In this document: positions 41,839 to 51,087 of the stretch, piece by piece | How the letters are laid out: each line of letters starts with the position of its first letter | Numbering within the stretch: the stretch's first letter is position 1 | NCBI RefSeq assembly: GCF_900066015.1 | Contig: NZ_LN890655.1 | Span: 3,140,726 to 3,204,725, forward strand | DNA from: Candidatus Promineifilum breve | GTDB lineage: Bacteria; Chloroflexota; Anaerolineae; Promineifilales; Promineifilaceae | DNA: 64,000 nucleotides | Direction of reading: 5' to 3' | Translations under genes and position numbers: made by a program | Notes under the pieces: model-generated | Told to the model about the DNA's origin: nothing | What the model saw: the letters and a program-made list of their open reading frames with translations, nothing else | Database searches by the model: none

Positions 41839-43251
41839 ATCAGAGGGGCTAAGGAAGGGCGGCGTTCGCGATTCCGATGGCGGGGCGATGGGATCCGTAG
41901 GGTCGGCGGCGTCGCTACTCAGGCTTTCCCGCCGCTTCAGGAGCTTGCCACGCACGAGGGCAATGTGCATGCGCAGATCATAGTACCCGGCCAGATAGCC
42001 ACGCGAAATGCTAAACTCCTCAACGAGAAGGCGTTCCATTTCGTCGATGGCCTGTTCGGTAACCGTTAGCTGCTCCAGATTCATGTGAGCGGTTTGTTTT
42101 TCGATGTCGCGCAATAACTGGTACCAGGTATAAAGCCGTCGCCGCATAAACGCGGAATACACCGCCGGGCTGCGCATTAGAACGGGGACGAGGATCAGCA
42201 GGATGGGAATAACAAAGAGGTAAATGCGGTCGATGAGCGCGGCCAGGCGAAAGGGCAAGATGTTATCGAGCTGGCTCTCGCCGTTGCGTATCTGCTCCAG
42301 ATAGGCCAGATACTCGCGACTGGTCGGCAGATCGGCGTTGCCCACGCGGGGAAACTCAAAGGGCTTTTCGAATAGCCCGCCCGGCTCGTGGGTCTCCACC
42401 AGGGCGATGGTCATCAACCGGATCAGGTCGGGGTGCAGATCGGCGCGGATGACGATGTTGGCGACGGCGCTCAACAACTGCTTGTCTTCCGCGGGCAGGT
42501 TCTCTTCGAGGTCGATCACCCCTTCCGGCAGGGTAACGGTCGTCAGGAAGGGATAGTGCCGGGCATAGGCATCCGCGCGGCGGACGCTCATCACGGCCAA
42601 CGCCGGATCGCGCAGCAGCGGCAGGAGATGGGCCTCCGTCGCCGCGCCGGCGAAAAAGGCCACGTCGAGCGAGCCGTCGCGCAGCCCGTGCACGGCCTCG
42701 GCCCGGCTCAGGTCAATAAAGGTCGTGTTCTCTTCCGAAATGTCGTTCCGGCCCAGCAACAGCCGGGCCAATCGCTCGGTGCTGATGCTGTCCGGCCCCA
42801 GGGCAATGCGCATGCCTTGTAACTGCCGCAGGTCATCCATCGGCCCGTCGGCGGCCAACGCCCGCCGGTAGATGATCCACAACGGTTCGTAGTAGACCGA
42901 AGCCAGGGTTTGCAGCGCGTCCGTCTCCAATCCCGCCGCCGCCCCGCTGGGGATAAAGGCCACCTGGGCCTCGTTCGCCAGCAGTAGATCGAGCCGTTCG
43001 GCCACGTCCTCCGTCGTCACGATTACCAGATCAAACCCGTTCTGTTGGGCGATGCGTTGATAGTTCTCGGCCGCGAGGTAAGAAGCGCTACCTGCCGGCC
43101 CGGCGACAATGGTAAACGTCGATGGGGGTTGGTCGCGTTGCAAGAGAGTCACGGCCACGGCCAGCACGACGGCAACAGCCAGGAGAATGAGCGCGCCCCG
43201 TAACAACCGCCTTCGCCAGGAAGGTTGCCAGGGCGCGAAGGGGCTGTTCAC
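41833..43251 (-). CDS. TAXI-type TRAP solute-binding protein with extra membrane helices
   Basis: The 472-residue protein has an N-terminal anchor helix (LILLAVAVVLAVAVTLL), then a TAXI-like periplasmic-binding domain: FTIVAGPAGSASYLAAENYQ, AQVAFIPSGAAAG, YEPLWIIYRR, GMRIALGPDSISTERLA and DVAFFAGA. A second membrane helix (LFVIPILLILVPVLM) and a charged helical tail end it. No TRAP permease genes are nearby, so it may sense or present a ligand to the other membrane proteins of this operon. The ATG overlaps the yqhA-like stop (ATGA). Confidence 0.75.
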   Translation of the reverse strand: MNSPFAPWQPSWRRRLLRGALILLAVAVVLAVAVTLLQRDQPPSTFTIVAGPAGSASYLAAENYQRIAQQNGFDLVIVTTEDVAERLDLLLANEAQVAFIPSGAAAGLETDALQTLASVYYEPLWIIYRRALAADGPMDDLRQLQGMRIALGPDSISTERLARLLLGRNDISEENTTFIDLSRAEAVHGLRDGSLDVAFFAGAATEAHLLPLLRDPALAVMSVRRADAYARHYPFLTTVTLPEGVIDLEENLPAEDKQLLSAVANIVIRADLHPDLIRLMTIALVETHEPGGLFEKPFEFPRVGNADLPTSREYLAYLEQIRNGESQLDNILPFRLAALIDRIYLFVIPILLILVPVLMRSPAVYSAFMRRRLYTWYQLLRDIEKQTAHMNLEQLTVTEQAIDEMERLLVEEFSISRGYLAGYYDLRMHIALVRGKLLKRRESLSSDAADPTDPIAPPSESRTPPFLSPSDS

Positions 43252-43790
43252 GAGGGAGGTGCCTCTTTGCCCTCCGGCTGCCTCTCGGTCTCCAGCGCCG
43301 TCTTCTTGCTCAAATTGGTCGACCAGGTGCGCAGACCGATGTAGAGCGACAGCGCGGCGATGGGCAGGGCGATGCCCACCCCATAGCGCAGGAGATCGTC
43401 GGTGGCCTGGGTGAACACGACCCCCATGAAGTTGACGGCCATAACAACCACCGTCACGCCGATCAGGTTCGTCTCCAGCTCCTCGGTGCTGTCAATGCGC
43501 AGCCAACTGGGAAACTCGATCGGGTGAATGAAGAGCTGATAGAGGCCCACGGCGGTGATGTACAGGACGGTGCCGATCAGAAAGCGGTGGACGTACTCCA
43601 CGATTTCGACCTCCACCGGCAGAGAGGCCGCGTGCGCATCGGCGCCGCTGGTCAGGCTGGCGACGAGTACTTCGTACAGCGCGACCAGCAGCCCCAGGCC
43701 GCCGAACACGAAGAAGAACGCGGCCGCCAGCGCCAGGCCCACAATGGGTATCAGAATCAGAAAACGGGTTCCAGAAAGAAAACGGGCCAT
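43248..43790 (-). CDS. YqhA (UPF0114) family membrane protein
   Basis: The 180-residue protein has the UPF0114 pattern: FLILIPIVGLALAAAFFFVF, HRFLIGTVLYITAVGLYQLF, then VTVVVMAVNFMGVVF and a final helix. It has four membrane helices. The function of YqhA is unknown. The gene sits 18 nt after the upstream membrane gene and overlaps the next by 4 nt. Confidence 0.82.
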   Translation of the reverse strand: MARFLSGTRFLILIPIVGLALAAAFFFVFGGLGLLVALYEVLVASLTSGADAHAASLPVEVEIVEYVHRFLIGTVLYITAVGLYQLFIHPIEFPSWLRIDSTEELETNLIGVTVVVMAVNFMGVVFTQATDDLLRYGVGIALPIAALSLYIGLRTWSTNLSKKTALETERQPEGKEAPPS

Positions 43791-43808
43791 AACACTGCCC
43801 TTGTCCGC

Positions 43809-44951
43809 TTAGCCCCGCGCCGGAAGCGGTTGGCGAGGAAACCGAGCCAGATGAACGGGCTGGAACCGGTCGAATAAGGTCACGATGAGACTTAGCAGCA
43901 CGACAAAGAAGGTGGCGTTGAACCAGTTTGTCGCCGCGTCGCTTAGCATGCTGCCCAGCCAAACCAGACCATAGTTCATGGTCAATACGATCAGAAAATG
44001 GACGATGCCGGAGGTAACCGTCCGGCCCCGACGAGCCAGGAAGTGACTGGCCGTCGTGTTGGCCGTGATAAACAAGGCCACATCGAAGATTATCCCCAGG
44101 GGGGTCGCTGTCGCGCCGGGCAGAATCTTGGCGAAAACCACCGTAACCAAACCGACAAGCGCGATTTTCTCCACCAAATCGCGATCAAAGATACGCGCTT
44201 CCCATGTCCGGCGGGCCAGCGCCAGTTGTGCGTCGGTTGGCCGCTCGGTGTTATCGTCGGCTCGTAGCGCGATCCCGTGGTCACGCGGCGGCAGGTGGGC
44301 GCGCAGATATCGATAGAGAAAGAAGCACCCGGCGCCGACAACCAGCAAAAAACCGGCGATCAGAACTACATTGTCGGCGATGAGCGCCCCCCAGGCCGAC
44401 TCCGGTGTGCCTCCCAACAGCCGCTTGACGACGTCGGTGGCATCGAGTTGGGCGATGTGGATCCAATACTCCTGCGGTAACTTGATGAAAATCCAAATGG
44501 CCGCCGCGGCAATCAGGATGGCTCGCCTGGTCAGCCTGGCGGGATTCCACAAAAGCCGGACGGCCTCGTACCAAATGAAGAAATATTCAAACACGTTGGG
44601 GAAGATGAGCAGCAGCGGCCGAAATTGGGTCAGTTCAAAGAGAACAACGCCCACCAACCGGTAGTAATACAGGAACCGGCTCGTCCGGAAGGCGTAGGAA
44701 TTAACCCAGTTACGAAAGGTAGAGATGTAGGCCACAGTCAGGTAATAGATATCCAGCGCCTTGTCATACCCTTGATACCCGTCCAGCGACATGGTGGTGA
44801 AGCTCTGGAAAATCGTCTGGTCAACTCCGTCGAGTAGCAGGCAAACGATGATCGCCGGCAGCGGGAAGATCGGGATCAACAGCGGCAACAAGAAGCGCAG
44901 ACCGACGACGATAATAAAAACTACCCAATCAGCAGGCGAGTTGAGTTCCAT
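43809..44951 (-). CDS. Polytopic membrane protein of unknown function
   Basis: The 380-residue protein has roughly eight hydrophobic helices with Tyr/Trp/Phe-rich loops (VVGLRFLLPLLIPIFPLPAI, FPNVFEYFFIWYEAVRLLWN, VGLVTVVFAKILPG, TVTSGIVHFLIVLTMNYGL). A central soluble stretch with Asp/Glu/Arg follows helix six. I do not recognise the family. It begins 2 nt after the SulP stop, so it is part of the same operon. Confidence 0.7.
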   Translation of the reverse strand: MELNSPADWVVFIIVVGLRFLLPLLIPIFPLPAIIVCLLLDGVDQTIFQSFTTMSLDGYQGYDKALDIYYLTVAYISTFRNWVNSYAFRTSRFLYYYRLVGVVLFELTQFRPLLLIFPNVFEYFFIWYEAVRLLWNPARLTRRAILIAAAAIWIFIKLPQEYWIHIAQLDATDVVKRLLGGTPESAWGALIADNVVLIAGFLLVVGAGCFFLYRYLRAHLPPRDHGIALRADDNTERPTDAQLALARRTWEARIFDRDLVEKIALVGLVTVVFAKILPGATATPLGIIFDVALFITANTTASHFLARRGRTVTSGIVHFLIVLTMNYGLVWLGSMLSDAATNWFNATFFVVLLSLIVTLFDRFQPVHLARFPRQPLPARG

Positions 44952-44953
44952 CG

Positions 44954-46699
44954 TTATCCCTTTGCCTCTTCCCCATCTCCGGCCAATTGGTGCGCGTCCC
45001 GGCCCGGCGTGATGTTTCCCCCGGCGCGATGCTCCTCGGCCCAGGCACGCCCATCCTGAATCGCCACAAGGAGCGCGTCGCCGAAGCGCGGGCCGGCGAG
45101 ATAGATGTTGTGTTGGCCGATGTGGTCGCCGATGCCCGTCTTCTGCAACTGGGCCATCACCCGCGGGCTGACACCGGCCAGCATCAGGCAGCCGTCGTTG
45201 GCCTGCAACCGGGCCAGATAGCGGTCAACGACGCCCAGAAAGGTACTACCCACCTCGTCATAGGGGCGCAGGCGCAGGATGACCACCGCGCCGCGGGCCT
45301 TGCCCACCTCCGGCAGCAGCTTCTCCAGTTCGCTGGCCCCGGCGAAGAACAGACTGCCGACGGGTTGCAGAACGACGATCTCGCCGTCGCTCAGCGTCGC
45401 CGGCGGCGCGGCTTCGGCCAGCCCGCCGTCATCCTGGGGCACGAGGCGCATCAGCCGCACCCGCTCCGATGACTGGTAGAGGTTGATCAGCACGTGGAGC
45501 GCCACGCCCAGGAAGACCGCATACTGGATGGGCATCAGCAGCGTGCCGGCGAAGGTGATGAGCATGACGGCCAGCGACGTGGGGCCAGTCTTCCAGGCGA
45601 ACTGGATGCGGCGTGGGTTGTACATGGAAAACCCGACGACGATCAACATCCCCGCCAGGGCCGTGTTGGGCAGCCGGCCGATGAGCGGGGCCAGGAACAG
45701 CAGGGCCACGGCCACGAACAGACCGGTGAAAATGTTGGCCCAGCGCGACTGCCCGCCGACACTGGTGATCATCGCCGTGCCCGACAGCGAGCCGCCCACC
45801 GGCAGCCCGGCAAACAGCCCCGTGGCGAAGTTGCCGATCCCCTGGCCGATGAAGTCGCGCGACACGTCGGGGTAGCGGCCGTCGGGGTTGGGGTAGATCT
45901 GGCTGACGCCCGACGCCTGCACCACGGCCGTGATGGCGATGGCCAGGGCGGGGAAGAGCATCTCCGGGATGAGACCCGGGTCGGGCAGATGCCACGTGGG
46001 CAGCGAGCGGGGAATGGCCGCCTCCTGCCCCACCAGGTGGACGCTCTCCAGACCCAGCAGCGGCACGGCTACCGCGGCCAGCAGCAGGGCTACAGGAAAG
46101 GCGTAGCGCCCCAGACGGCCACGATTGAGCAGCAGGATGGCGGCGATGGTGGTCAACCCGATCAGCAACGTGGGCAGATCGATCTGGCCGGGATGGGCCA
46201 GGGTGTCGAACAGACGGATGACCCGGTTGCTGTAGGGGCTGGCGTAGCCGGTCAGGTCGTCCACCTGCCCCAGGATGGTCAGCGTGGCGATGCCGGTCAG
46301 GAAGCCGGTCATGACTGCGTTGGAGATGAAGCGCGTCAGCGACCCCAGCCGCAGCAGGCCGAAGGCGATCTGAAAGAGACCCACCAGGATGACCAGCATC
46401 ACCAGCGCCGCCACCTGCTGGCCGGAGGGAATGCCGGCCAGCGCCTCGCGGGTCATCAGCGCCGTGGCCGAGGTGGCATCAACGGCCATGATCACCGAGC
46501 CGGTGAACACGGCGGCCACGGGCGTGCCGATGACCAGCGAATAGAGGCCGTGGACCGGGTTCACGCCGGCCAGCACGCTGCCCCCCAGCCCGTTGGGGAT
46601 GGCGACGATAGCCATGATCAGCGCCGCGACCACGTCATTGCGCAAGGTTTGACGCTTGACCCGCAATTGCCGGGGGACAGGCAGGGTTTTTAAGTCCAT
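44954..46699 (-). CDS. SulP family anion transporter with STAS domain, second copy
   Basis: The 581-residue SulP protein has the core LRNDVVAALIMAIVAIPNGLGG, NPVHGLYSLVIGTPVAA, RDFIGQGIGNFATGLFAGLPVGGSLSGTAM and about 11-12 helices. A STAS domain follows (SDGEIVVLQPVGSLFFAGA...VVILRLRPYDEVGSTFLGV). It shares its layout with the copy at 10009 but sits in a long operon of membrane and DUF1254 genes. The substrate is unknown. Confidence 0.9.
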   Translation of the reverse strand: MDLKTLPVPRQLRVKRQTLRNDVVAALIMAIVAIPNGLGGSVLAGVNPVHGLYSLVIGTPVAAVFTGSVIMAVDATSATALMTREALAGIPSGQQVAALVMLVILVGLFQIAFGLLRLGSLTRFISNAVMTGFLTGIATLTILGQVDDLTGYASPYSNRVIRLFDTLAHPGQIDLPTLLIGLTTIAAILLLNRGRLGRYAFPVALLLAAVAVPLLGLESVHLVGQEAAIPRSLPTWHLPDPGLIPEMLFPALAIAITAVVQASGVSQIYPNPDGRYPDVSRDFIGQGIGNFATGLFAGLPVGGSLSGTAMITSVGGQSRWANIFTGLFVAVALLFLAPLIGRLPNTALAGMLIVVGFSMYNPRRIQFAWKTGPTSLAVMLITFAGTLLMPIQYAVFLGVALHVLINLYQSSERVRLMRLVPQDDGGLAEAAPPATLSDGEIVVLQPVGSLFFAGASELEKLLPEVGKARGAVVILRLRPYDEVGSTFLGVVDRYLARLQANDGCLMLAGVSPRVMAQLQKTGIGDHIGQHNIYLAGPRFGDALLVAIQDGRAWAEEHRAGGNITPGRDAHQLAGDGEEAKG

Positions 46700-46726
46700 A
46701 CCGATTACCTTTTCGGGTGTTCGCCG

Positions 46727-48139
46727 CTACGCCGCCATCAGCCCCGGCGGAAACCATGTGCCGTCCTGAATGACCGGCTGGGGTAGATAGGTGCGCAGGG
46801 CGACGGCGAAGGGGCCGCGTGGCGCGGGCAGCCAGTTGCCCTCCGGCACGCCCGCCGGCCGCTCGGCTCCGATGGTCAACGTCAGGCTGCCGTCGGCGGC
46901 GAACACCAGGTCGGGCGAGTCCGGCCGCAAGGCGTAGCGGTCGAGCAGGTTGTCGTGCAACAGGAAGCGGTCGTCATAGAGCGTCAGCGACCAGAAGCCA
47001 TATTGCCCCAACGGCGGCAACTGCCCCGGACCGAAGCGCAGCGTATAGCCGCGCGCCCCGTCCAGACGGTCGCCGGCCGCGTCGCGCAGGGCGAAGAAGT
47101 ACATGGCTTCTTCCTTGGGGAACGCGCCCATCGCGGTGAGCTGGCAGGTGGCCCGGCTCAGGCTGTGCGGCCCAGCGCGGCCGATCAACGGGTCGGGCAC
47201 CGTCCAACCGTCGCGGAACGGGCCGCTGGTGATGCCGGCGTTCATCAGCGCCTGGGCCTCGGCCGCGCCCTGGGCGATGGCCTGGCGCAGAGCAGGGTCG
47301 TCGGGCAGCCGTGAGCCGGGGCCGAGACCCACACTGTCGAACAGGGCCATCAGCCCGGCGTCCGCGGCCGGCGGGGGATTGACGCCGGTGTAGAAGTTGG
47401 TGTAGGCGAAGAATTGTAGCGGGTCGCGCGTCTGGCTCATCCCCTGGGCCTCGTAGGCGCTCAGGTCGGCCGTGGGGTAGTCGATCGATTCGTCGTCGGG
47501 CGACCCGCCGGCGGGCGACCATTGATCCAACGGGATAAGGCGAATGGCGTCTTGCAGCGCGTACAGCGCGGCGTATTCGCTCTCGTCGTGAATGAAGATG
47601 CGCTGGAACAGGTTCATGATCGGCGTCGGCGAGGCCAGCACGGCGCGGATGCCGTCGGGCACGGGGCCGTCGTAGCCCGGCGGCACGATCAGGTAGTCGC
47701 CGCCGTCGTTGCCGAAGGTGCGCGGGCTGACGATGGCGAAGTTGTTGAAGTAGGCGTCAATCAGGGCCACCGAGTAGTAGCGGCCGGGGATGGGCGGCAC
47801 GCGCAGCACCATCGGCCCCTGCTGATCGAGCAGCAGGTAGGCCGCGCCATAGAGGGTATCGACGTTGGGCGAGACGGTGGTCTTGTTGGTGGCGTCGGCC
47901 AGCTTGCGCAGCAGGAACCAGTTGCCCAGCGGGTTTTGGCCGGGGGCCATGTAGCGCAGCCCCTGGACGATGTCGTTCAGATGGCGCAGGTGCAGGAAGG
48001 CCGGAAAGGCGAAGAGATAGGCCTGCATGGCGATGGAGCGCGCATTGGCCGCCGTCGCCGCGGCGATCTCCTCGGCCGTCAGGTCGGCGCGATAATCCTC
48101 GACACAGGGAAGGGCGGTATTTTTGATTAGGTCGGTCAT
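46727..48139 (-). CDS. DUF1254/DUF1214 protein (second copy)
   Basis: The 470-residue protein has an N-terminal DUF1254 domain (YLFAFPAFLHLRHLN, VSPNVDTLYGAAYLLLDQQG, PGRYYSVALIDAYFNNFA, GGDYLIVPPGYDG) and a C-terminal DUF1214 domain (GYTLRFGPGQLPPLGQYGFW, SLTLYDDRFLL). No signal peptide is seen, unlike many members. The biochemical role of this family is not established. A paralogue lies two genes upstream, and a SulP gene follows after 27 bp. Confidence 0.88.
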   Translation of the reverse strand: MTDLIKNTALPCVEDYRADLTAEEIAAATAANARSIAMQAYLFAFPAFLHLRHLNDIVQGLRYMAPGQNPLGNWFLLRKLADATNKTTVSPNVDTLYGAAYLLLDQQGPMVLRVPPIPGRYYSVALIDAYFNNFAIVSPRTFGNDGGDYLIVPPGYDGPVPDGIRAVLASPTPIMNLFQRIFIHDESEYAALYALQDAIRLIPLDQWSPAGGSPDDESIDYPTADLSAYEAQGMSQTRDPLQFFAYTNFYTGVNPPPAADAGLMALFDSVGLGPGSRLPDDPALRQAIAQGAAEAQALMNAGITSGPFRDGWTVPDPLIGRAGPHSLSRATCQLTAMGAFPKEEAMYFFALRDAAGDRLDGARGYTLRFGPGQLPPLGQYGFWSLTLYDDRFLLHDNLLDRYALRPDSPDLVFAADGSLTLTIGAERPAGVPEGNWLPAPRGPFAVALRTYLPQPVIQDGTWFPPGLMAA

Positions 48140-48158
48140 CTTTTTTCATCCTTGCGAG

Positions 48159-48191
48159 TCATGCGCGATCCGGCGTTCGGATCGCGCATGA
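48159..48191. repeat. Stable hairpin between MFS and DUF1254 genes
   Basis: TCATGCGCGATCCG (48159-48172) pairs perfectly with CGGATCGCGCATGA (48178-48191) around GCGTT. No T tract follows on the coding strand, so processing or stability of the mRNA is more likely than termination. Confidence 0.8.
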
Positions 48192-48202
48192 TTTGCCATG
48201 TG

Positions 48203-49642
48203 CTAATCGCCGGAGGCCGGTCGCGGGGCCGGTTTGGCCGTCGCCGCGGCTTGCGGATTGCGTAGCATCAACGCCGTGACCAGCGTGACGCCCGTCGCCG
48301 CCAGGCCAATCCAGGCCAGCTTGCCCAGGGCGGCGGCCTGCGCCGCCGCTTCGCTCGCGCCGGGGTTGGCGGTCATGTAGCTACCCATGAAGCTGCCCAG
48401 ACCGGCCGTCAGCAGGGCCACGAAGAGGGCTGTGCCGAACTGCCCGGCCAGGGGCAGGATGCCGGCCAACATGCCGCGCTGCTCCAGCGGCGTCGCGCTG
48501 AGGGCCGCCATCTGCACCGGGTTGGTGAAGGAGAAGCCGGCCCCGCCAATGATGGCCGCCAGCGTGACCAGCCACAGGTTTTGGGCCGGGAAGCCGAAGG
48601 CCAGCAGCACCAGCCCCACACCCAGCAGGCCAATGCCCAGGGCCACCGGGGTGCGCGGGCCGCCTTTGTCCAGCATCTTGCCGGCGATGGGCGCGCAGAC
48701 CACCTGGGCCAGCACCGGCACGATCATCAGCATCCCGGCCACCGTCGGCGAAAGCCCCAATACTTGCTGCACGTAGCGGGCGAAAAAGGCCCCCATCAGC
48801 ACGTTGGGCAGGAAGCGCATCAGCGAGATGAAGACGCCGATGGACACGTTTCGGATCTGAAACAGCCGGAACTGAATCAACGGGTGGGCCTTGCGCAGGG
48901 AGAGGATGACCAGCGCCGCGCCGACCACCAGCCCGGCCCCAACCAGCAACAGTACCGTCGGTGAGGTCAGCCCCTGCGACCCGGCCTGCATGATCCCGAT
49001 GATCAGCAGCGACACGGCCAGCAGCAGCAGGGCGCTGCCCACGTAGTCGAACGGCGTCTGTTGGACCATCCGCTGCTCATACTTCACCTTGCGCTGTAGG
49101 AACAGGGCCGCCGCGGCGGCCAGAATGGTGAAGCCATAGGTGATGGGCCAGGAGAGCGACTGGATGACCAGGCCGACGATGGTGGGCGCGAAGGCGGTGA
49201 TGGTCATGCTGACCATCATCATCTTGCCCTGCGCCCCACCGCGCTCGGCCATCGGAAACACGTCGAGCAGCAGGGCGGTCGAGGCGGGCAGGAAAAGGGC
49301 CGCGCCCAACCCTTCCAGGCCGCGCCCCACCAGCACCAGCGCGAAGGTATTCATCAGCCCAGCCACCAGGGTGATGGCCGCGCCGGCGATGACGATGAGC
49401 AGCCCGATGCGGAACACGCGCAGGCGGCCCAACCGGTCGCCCAGCGCGCCGCCGACGGTCACAATGCCGGCCAGGATCATCAGCGTCAGGTTGAGGATCC
49501 ACTGGCTGGCGGTCACGGAGATGCCCAGCGCGGCCTGCATACTGGGCAGGCCGACCTGGGTGGCGGCCATATCGATGGCCCAGGTGGAGAGGCCGGCGGC
49601 GGCCGTCAGGACGGCAAAGCGTTTTACGGTTGCTTCGTTCAT
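48203..49642 (-). CDS. MFS transporter, DHA2 (drug:H+ antiporter) type
   Basis: The 479-residue protein has about 14 hydrophobic helices and DHA2 marks: SWAIDMAATQVGLPSMQ in the first helix region, ALGDRLGRLRVFRIG for motif A, and GLGAALFLPAS. These carriers export drugs or small metabolites with protons. It lies between two DUF1254 genes with short gaps (39 and 63 bp), so it may export a product of those proteins. Confidence 0.88.
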   Translation of the reverse strand: MNEATVKRFAVLTAAAGLSTWAIDMAATQVGLPSMQAALGISVTASQWILNLTLMILAGIVTVGGALGDRLGRLRVFRIGLLIVIAGAAITLVAGLMNTFALVLVGRGLEGLGAALFLPASTALLLDVFPMAERGGAQGKMMMVSMTITAFAPTIVGLVIQSLSWPITYGFTILAAAAALFLQRKVKYEQRMVQQTPFDYVGSALLLLAVSLLIIGIMQAGSQGLTSPTVLLLVGAGLVVGAALVILSLRKAHPLIQFRLFQIRNVSIGVFISLMRFLPNVLMGAFFARYVQQVLGLSPTVAGMLMIVPVLAQVVCAPIAGKMLDKGGPRTPVALGIGLLGVGLVLLAFGFPAQNLWLVTLAAIIGGAGFSFTNPVQMAALSATPLEQRGMLAGILPLAGQFGTALFVALLTAGLGSFMGSYMTANPGASEAAAQAAALGKLAWIGLAATGVTLVTALMLRNPQAAATAKPAPRPASGD

Positions 49643-49661
49643 GATGATTCCTCATTAATTC

Positions 49662-49676
49662 AGACCCGGTGGGTCT
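49662..49676. repeat. Short hairpin between DUF1254 and MFS genes
   Basis: AGACCC (49662-49667) pairs with GGGTCT (49671-49676), loop GGT. Second of three hairpins in the gaps of this operon. Confidence 0.6.
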
Positions 49677-49681
49677 CTAGT

Positions 49682-50974
49682 CTACGCCACGCACACCACC
49701 GGCGGCGCCTGCCACGTGCCATCCATGATGGCCGGGCCGGGCTGATAGGTGCGAAAGGCCAGGTTGAACGCATCGGCCGACACCGGTAGCCAGTTCGCCT
49801 CGCGCTCTGCGCCGGGCGATTCATGCTGGAGGTAGAGGGTAAAGCCGCCATCGGCGTCACGCCGCAGGGAAGGCAGCATGACGGAATTGATCACGTAGCG
49901 GTCGATGGGGTTGCGGAGCAGGAACTTGTCGGCATTGTAGGCGGTGATAGACCAGAACGCGCCCACCGGCGGCAGGCCGTCGGCGGCGAATTTGATGGTA
50001 TAGCGTCGGTTGCCGTCGAACGGCCGGCCATCGGCGTCGGTCTGGTAGCCTACACCCAAGTACTCCTCGGCGGCGTTACCATAGATGCCCAGCAGCGTGC
50101 CCACGGCCCGGCTGAGGTAGTCGTTGCCGAGTTGTTCGCGGCTGCCGAAGATTTCGGCCGAGCTGCGCACGGTCTGGGCGCGGCCGTACATGGCCTGAAG
50201 GCCCTGGCGCATCCCCTCCACCAGCGCCTCCCGTGCCGCTTCGTCGGGCGCGGCGAATGGCGCTCCGGGAACGAGGCCGATTTCGCTAAAGCTACGGCGT
50301 AGGGCGATCTCATCGTTCAGCACCGGCATGTAGGCCAGCATCGCGTTCAGAATGGTGAAAAATTCCAGCGACTCGCTATCGCGGCGCACGTCTATTGGCC
50401 GTACCTCGGCGAAAGGGAGCGCGGGCGGGGGCGGCGCGCCCTCGTAGGCCGACAGCCCGCACACCTGATACTGGTTCTGCAACTCGTGGACGCGATCGAT
50501 GTCCTCCGGGCTGAGCAGTTGGGTGCGATAGAGGGCCAGCACGAATTGCGTGGGCGAATGGAACACGGCTTTCACGCCGGTCGGTGGCTCACCGCGCCAG
50601 TCGGGGCCGGCCACCAGGAAGTCGCCGCCGCCGTGGCCGTTGGTGCGCGGCGAGATGTAACCGACGATGTAGGTGTATAAGTCAATCAGTTGCACGGAGA
50701 CGTAGCGGTCCGCTTCGAAGCTCGGCACGGTCAACACTTGAGGTTCGGCCCGCAAGTCGAGCCAGACAAACGAATACGGCGTATCAACATTCATTGAGAC
50801 GACCGCTCGATCGTCCGGCGTGGCGACGTTGCGGTTGTGGCCTACCTGATTGAAGGGGGCCTTATACTCGCCCGATGCCTTGTCGAGGGTGTAGTTGTAG
50901 AGGACGTTGTAGCCATCGACAATTGGGTAGCCGTAGATGAAAGCTTCTTGAGCGATGAAAGAAAGCGGGTTCAT
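49682..50974 (-). CDS. DUF1254/DUF1214 protein (first copy)
   Basis: I start at MNPLSFIAQEAFIYGYPIVD (ATG 50974); the longer frame would read through the upstream hairpin. The 430-residue protein has DUF1254 blocks (YGYPIVDGYNVLYNY, SMNVDTPYSFVWLDLRAEPQ, ADRYVSVQLIDLYTYIVGYI, GGGDFLVAGPDWRG) and DUF1214 blocks (YTIKFAADGLPPVGAFWSIT, PIDRYVINS). It is a diverged paralogue of the gene at 46727. It has no signal peptide. Confidence 0.87.
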   Translation of the reverse strand: MNPLSFIAQEAFIYGYPIVDGYNVLYNYTLDKASGEYKAPFNQVGHNRNVATPDDRAVVSMNVDTPYSFVWLDLRAEPQVLTVPSFEADRYVSVQLIDLYTYIVGYISPRTNGHGGGDFLVAGPDWRGEPPTGVKAVFHSPTQFVLALYRTQLLSPEDIDRVHELQNQYQVCGLSAYEGAPPPPALPFAEVRPIDVRRDSESLEFFTILNAMLAYMPVLNDEIALRRSFSEIGLVPGAPFAAPDEAAREALVEGMRQGLQAMYGRAQTVRSSAEIFGSREQLGNDYLSRAVGTLLGIYGNAAEEYLGVGYQTDADGRPFDGNRRYTIKFAADGLPPVGAFWSITAYNADKFLLRNPIDRYVINSVMLPSLRRDADGGFTLYLQHESPGAEREANWLPVSADAFNLAFRTYQPGPAIMDGTWQAPPVVCVA

Positions 50975-51002
50975 TTCTTCGGTGTCCTTGTTGCAGTGAT
51001 CG

Positions 51003-51036
51003 GGGTGGCCGCGCCGGTAAGCCAGCGCGGCCACCC
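51003..51036. repeat. Strong GC-rich hairpin between DUF1269 and DUF1254 genes
   Basis: GGGTGGCCGCGC (51003-51014) pairs perfectly with GCGCGGCCACCC (51025-51036) around a 10-nt loop. It lies in the 113-bp gap, in the transcribed region if this is one operon. Confidence 0.8.
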
Positions 51037-51087
51037 AACCCGTTTGCGCCCCCCCCCACGTGGAGCGATGCACAACAGCAGCCGAAC

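Noticed and set aside
41833-43251. Complete TRAP transporter locus
   Set aside because: A TAXI-like binding protein is present but no DctM/DctQ-type permease gene lies nearby.
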